Shown in pieces: positions 63,168-64,000 of a stretch of DNA of 64,000 nt (its first letter is position 1; every line of letters starts with the position of its first letter). A program made the translations under genes and the position numbers. Source of the stretch: Streptomyces griseorubiginosus (lineage in GTDB: Bacteria; Actinomycetota; Actinomycetes; Streptomycetales; Streptomycetaceae); NCBI RefSeq assembly GCF_001514195.1, contig NZ_KQ948734.1:836462-900461 (forward strand), read 5' to 3'. The notes under the pieces were generated by a model. That model searched no databases. It was not told the DNA's origin and saw only the letters and a list, made by a program, of their open reading frames with translations.

Positions 63168-64000
63168 ATGGACGTGATGCCACTGCTGTTGCTGGTGGCG
63201 GGGAGCGCGGCGGTCGCCGCGGCGGCCCGGCGCACCCCGGTGCCGGCACCGCTGCTGCTGGTCGCCGCCGGGCTCGTGATCTCCTACGTGCCCGGGGTGC
63301 CCGAGTACACGCTGGACCCGGACGTGGTCCTGCCCCTCATCCTGCCGCCGCTGCTGCACACCGCGGCCACCGACAGCTCCTATCTCGACCTGCGGGCGCA
63401 ACTGCGGCCCGTGGCGCTGCTGTCGGTGGGGTACGTGCTCTTCGCGACCCTCGTCGTCGGCTGGGCGGCGTACCGGATCGTGCCGGGCCTTTCGCTGACC
63501 GGGGCGCTCGTGCTGGGCGCGGTGGTGGCGCCGCCGGACGCGGTCGCCGCCACGGCGGTCGCCCGGCGGGTGGGGCTGCCCTCCCGGATCACCACGATCC
63601 TCCAGGGCGAGTCCCTGGTGAACGACGCGACCGCGATCACCGCCTACCGGGTCGCGCTCGCGGCCGCGATCGGCGAGGGCGCCTCCTGGGCGGGCGGCAT
63701 CGGGGAGTTCCTGCTCGCCGCGGTCGGCGGGGTCGTGGTCGGCCTGGTGCTGATGGTGCCGATCCACTGGCTGCGCACCCACCTCAAGGAGCCCCTGCTC
63801 CAGAACACCCTGTCCCTGCTGATCCCGTTCGTCGCCTACGCGTCCGCGGAGTCGTTCCACGCCTCCGGGGTGCTCGCGGTGGTCGTCGTGGCGCTGTTCC
63901 TCGGGCACCGCGCGTGGGAGGTCGACTTCGCGACGCGCCTCCAGGAGGACGCCGTCTGGAAGATGGTCGCCTTCGTCCTGGAGTCGTCGGTGTTCGCCCT
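63168..64000 (+). CDS. Na+/H+ antiporter, CPA1 family (partial, N-terminal 277 codons)
   Basis: Runs off the right edge. GAGGG precedes ATG 63168. About eight membrane helices are visible. ALVLGAVVAPPDAVAATAVA near residue 110 and ESLVNDATAITAYRVAL near 145 are the cation-binding motifs of NhaP/CPA1 antiporters (the Asp of VNDA). Exchanges sodium or potassium for protons. It is 86 bp from, and divergent to, the UBP gene. Confidence 0.88.
   Translation, partial: MDVMPLLLLVAGSAAVAAAARRTPVPAPLLLVAAGLVISYVPGVPEYTLDPDVVLPLILPPLLHTAATDSSYLDLRAQLRPVALLSVGYVLFATLVVGWAAYRIVPGLSLTGALVLGAVVAPPDAVAATAVARRVGLPSRITTILQGESLVNDATAITAYRVALAAAIGEGASWAGGIGEFLLAAVGGVVVGLVLMVPIHWLRTHLKEPLLQNTLSLLIPFVAYASAESFHASGVLAVVVVALFLGHRAWEVDFATRLQEDAVWKMVAFVLESSVFA

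Overview
The window is 64 kb of very G+C-rich, densely coded DNA from a Streptomyces chromosome. The assignment rests on gene content and order: the redox sigma factor sigR with its zinc anti-sigma rsrA, the albaflavenone pair (epi-isozizaene synthase plus CYP170A-type P450), a class Ia nrdAB operon behind a cobalamin riboswitch, the complete dasR/dasABC/dasD/nagB aminosugar block with DasR operators, wblE, and prsH-sigH. From memory the order matches roughly SCO5185-SCO5246 of S. coelicolor, so this is mostly conserved core chromosome with a few accessory insertions.

Layout. 1-13.9 kb: a truncated ThiF-like gene, a YgjP-type metallopeptidase, a TerD-AIM24 fusion with two AIM24 paralogues, a Nudix hydrolase coupled to a DUF2342 metalloprotease-like gene, an NAD-dependent epimerase-like protein, moaE, a small membrane protein, a PDZ/Lon-type protease, a PPA1309-like protein and a large UPF0182 membrane protein. 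13.9-16.3 kb: two identical initiator tRNA-fMet genes on either side of a Sel1/TPR gene. 16.4-24.2 kb: a PerR-like Fur regulator, a CBS protein, hisN, a TetR regulator, a SugE-type exporter, aroA-rsgA, an M50-like peptidase, an SRAP protein and a small hydrolase.

24.2-35.7 kb: sigR-rsrA with its own SigR-type promoter and an upstream in-frame start, then an unusual cluster of roadblock/LC7 and DUF4388 proteins, a pair of HD-domain membrane proteins, a TPR protein, peptide deformylase and the two-gene albaflavenone operon. 35.7-46.1 kb: a GlxA/AraC-type regulator (probable nrdS), separated from nrdB-nrdA by about 3.5 kb of secreted-protein genes (small membrane protein, secreted protein, lipoprotein, sedolisin). 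nrdA has tandem NrdR boxes and a cobalamin riboswitch upstream. A broken tnpB and a GNAT gene follow.

46.2-56.4 kb: a monocarboxylate-type SSS permease with its DUF3311 partner, then dasR divergent from dasA-dasBC-dasD, and nagB divergent from a SIS-domain isomerase/deaminase. DasR-like operators (dre) sit before dasR, dasA, between nagB and the SIS gene, and in a long intergenic region before a PdtaS-like sensor kinase, where a DasR-linked small RNA is plausible. 56.9-64 kb: the PdtaS-like kinase, wblE, a diacylglycerol-kinase-like protein, a small membrane protein, prsH-sigH, a UBP zinc-finger protein and the start of a Na+/H+ antiporter.

The genes form several working units. SigR-RsrA is an autoregulated thiol-stress switch. 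DasR couples N-acetylglucosamine import, GlcNAc release and GlcN-6-P deamination to one repressor. NrdR boxes and the riboswitch would shut class Ia ribonucleotide reductase off when dNTPs or B12 are plentiful. No CRISPR array, rRNA, prophage or intact transposon was seen. The least familiar unit is the roadblock/DUF4388 cluster at 25.4-28.3 kb.
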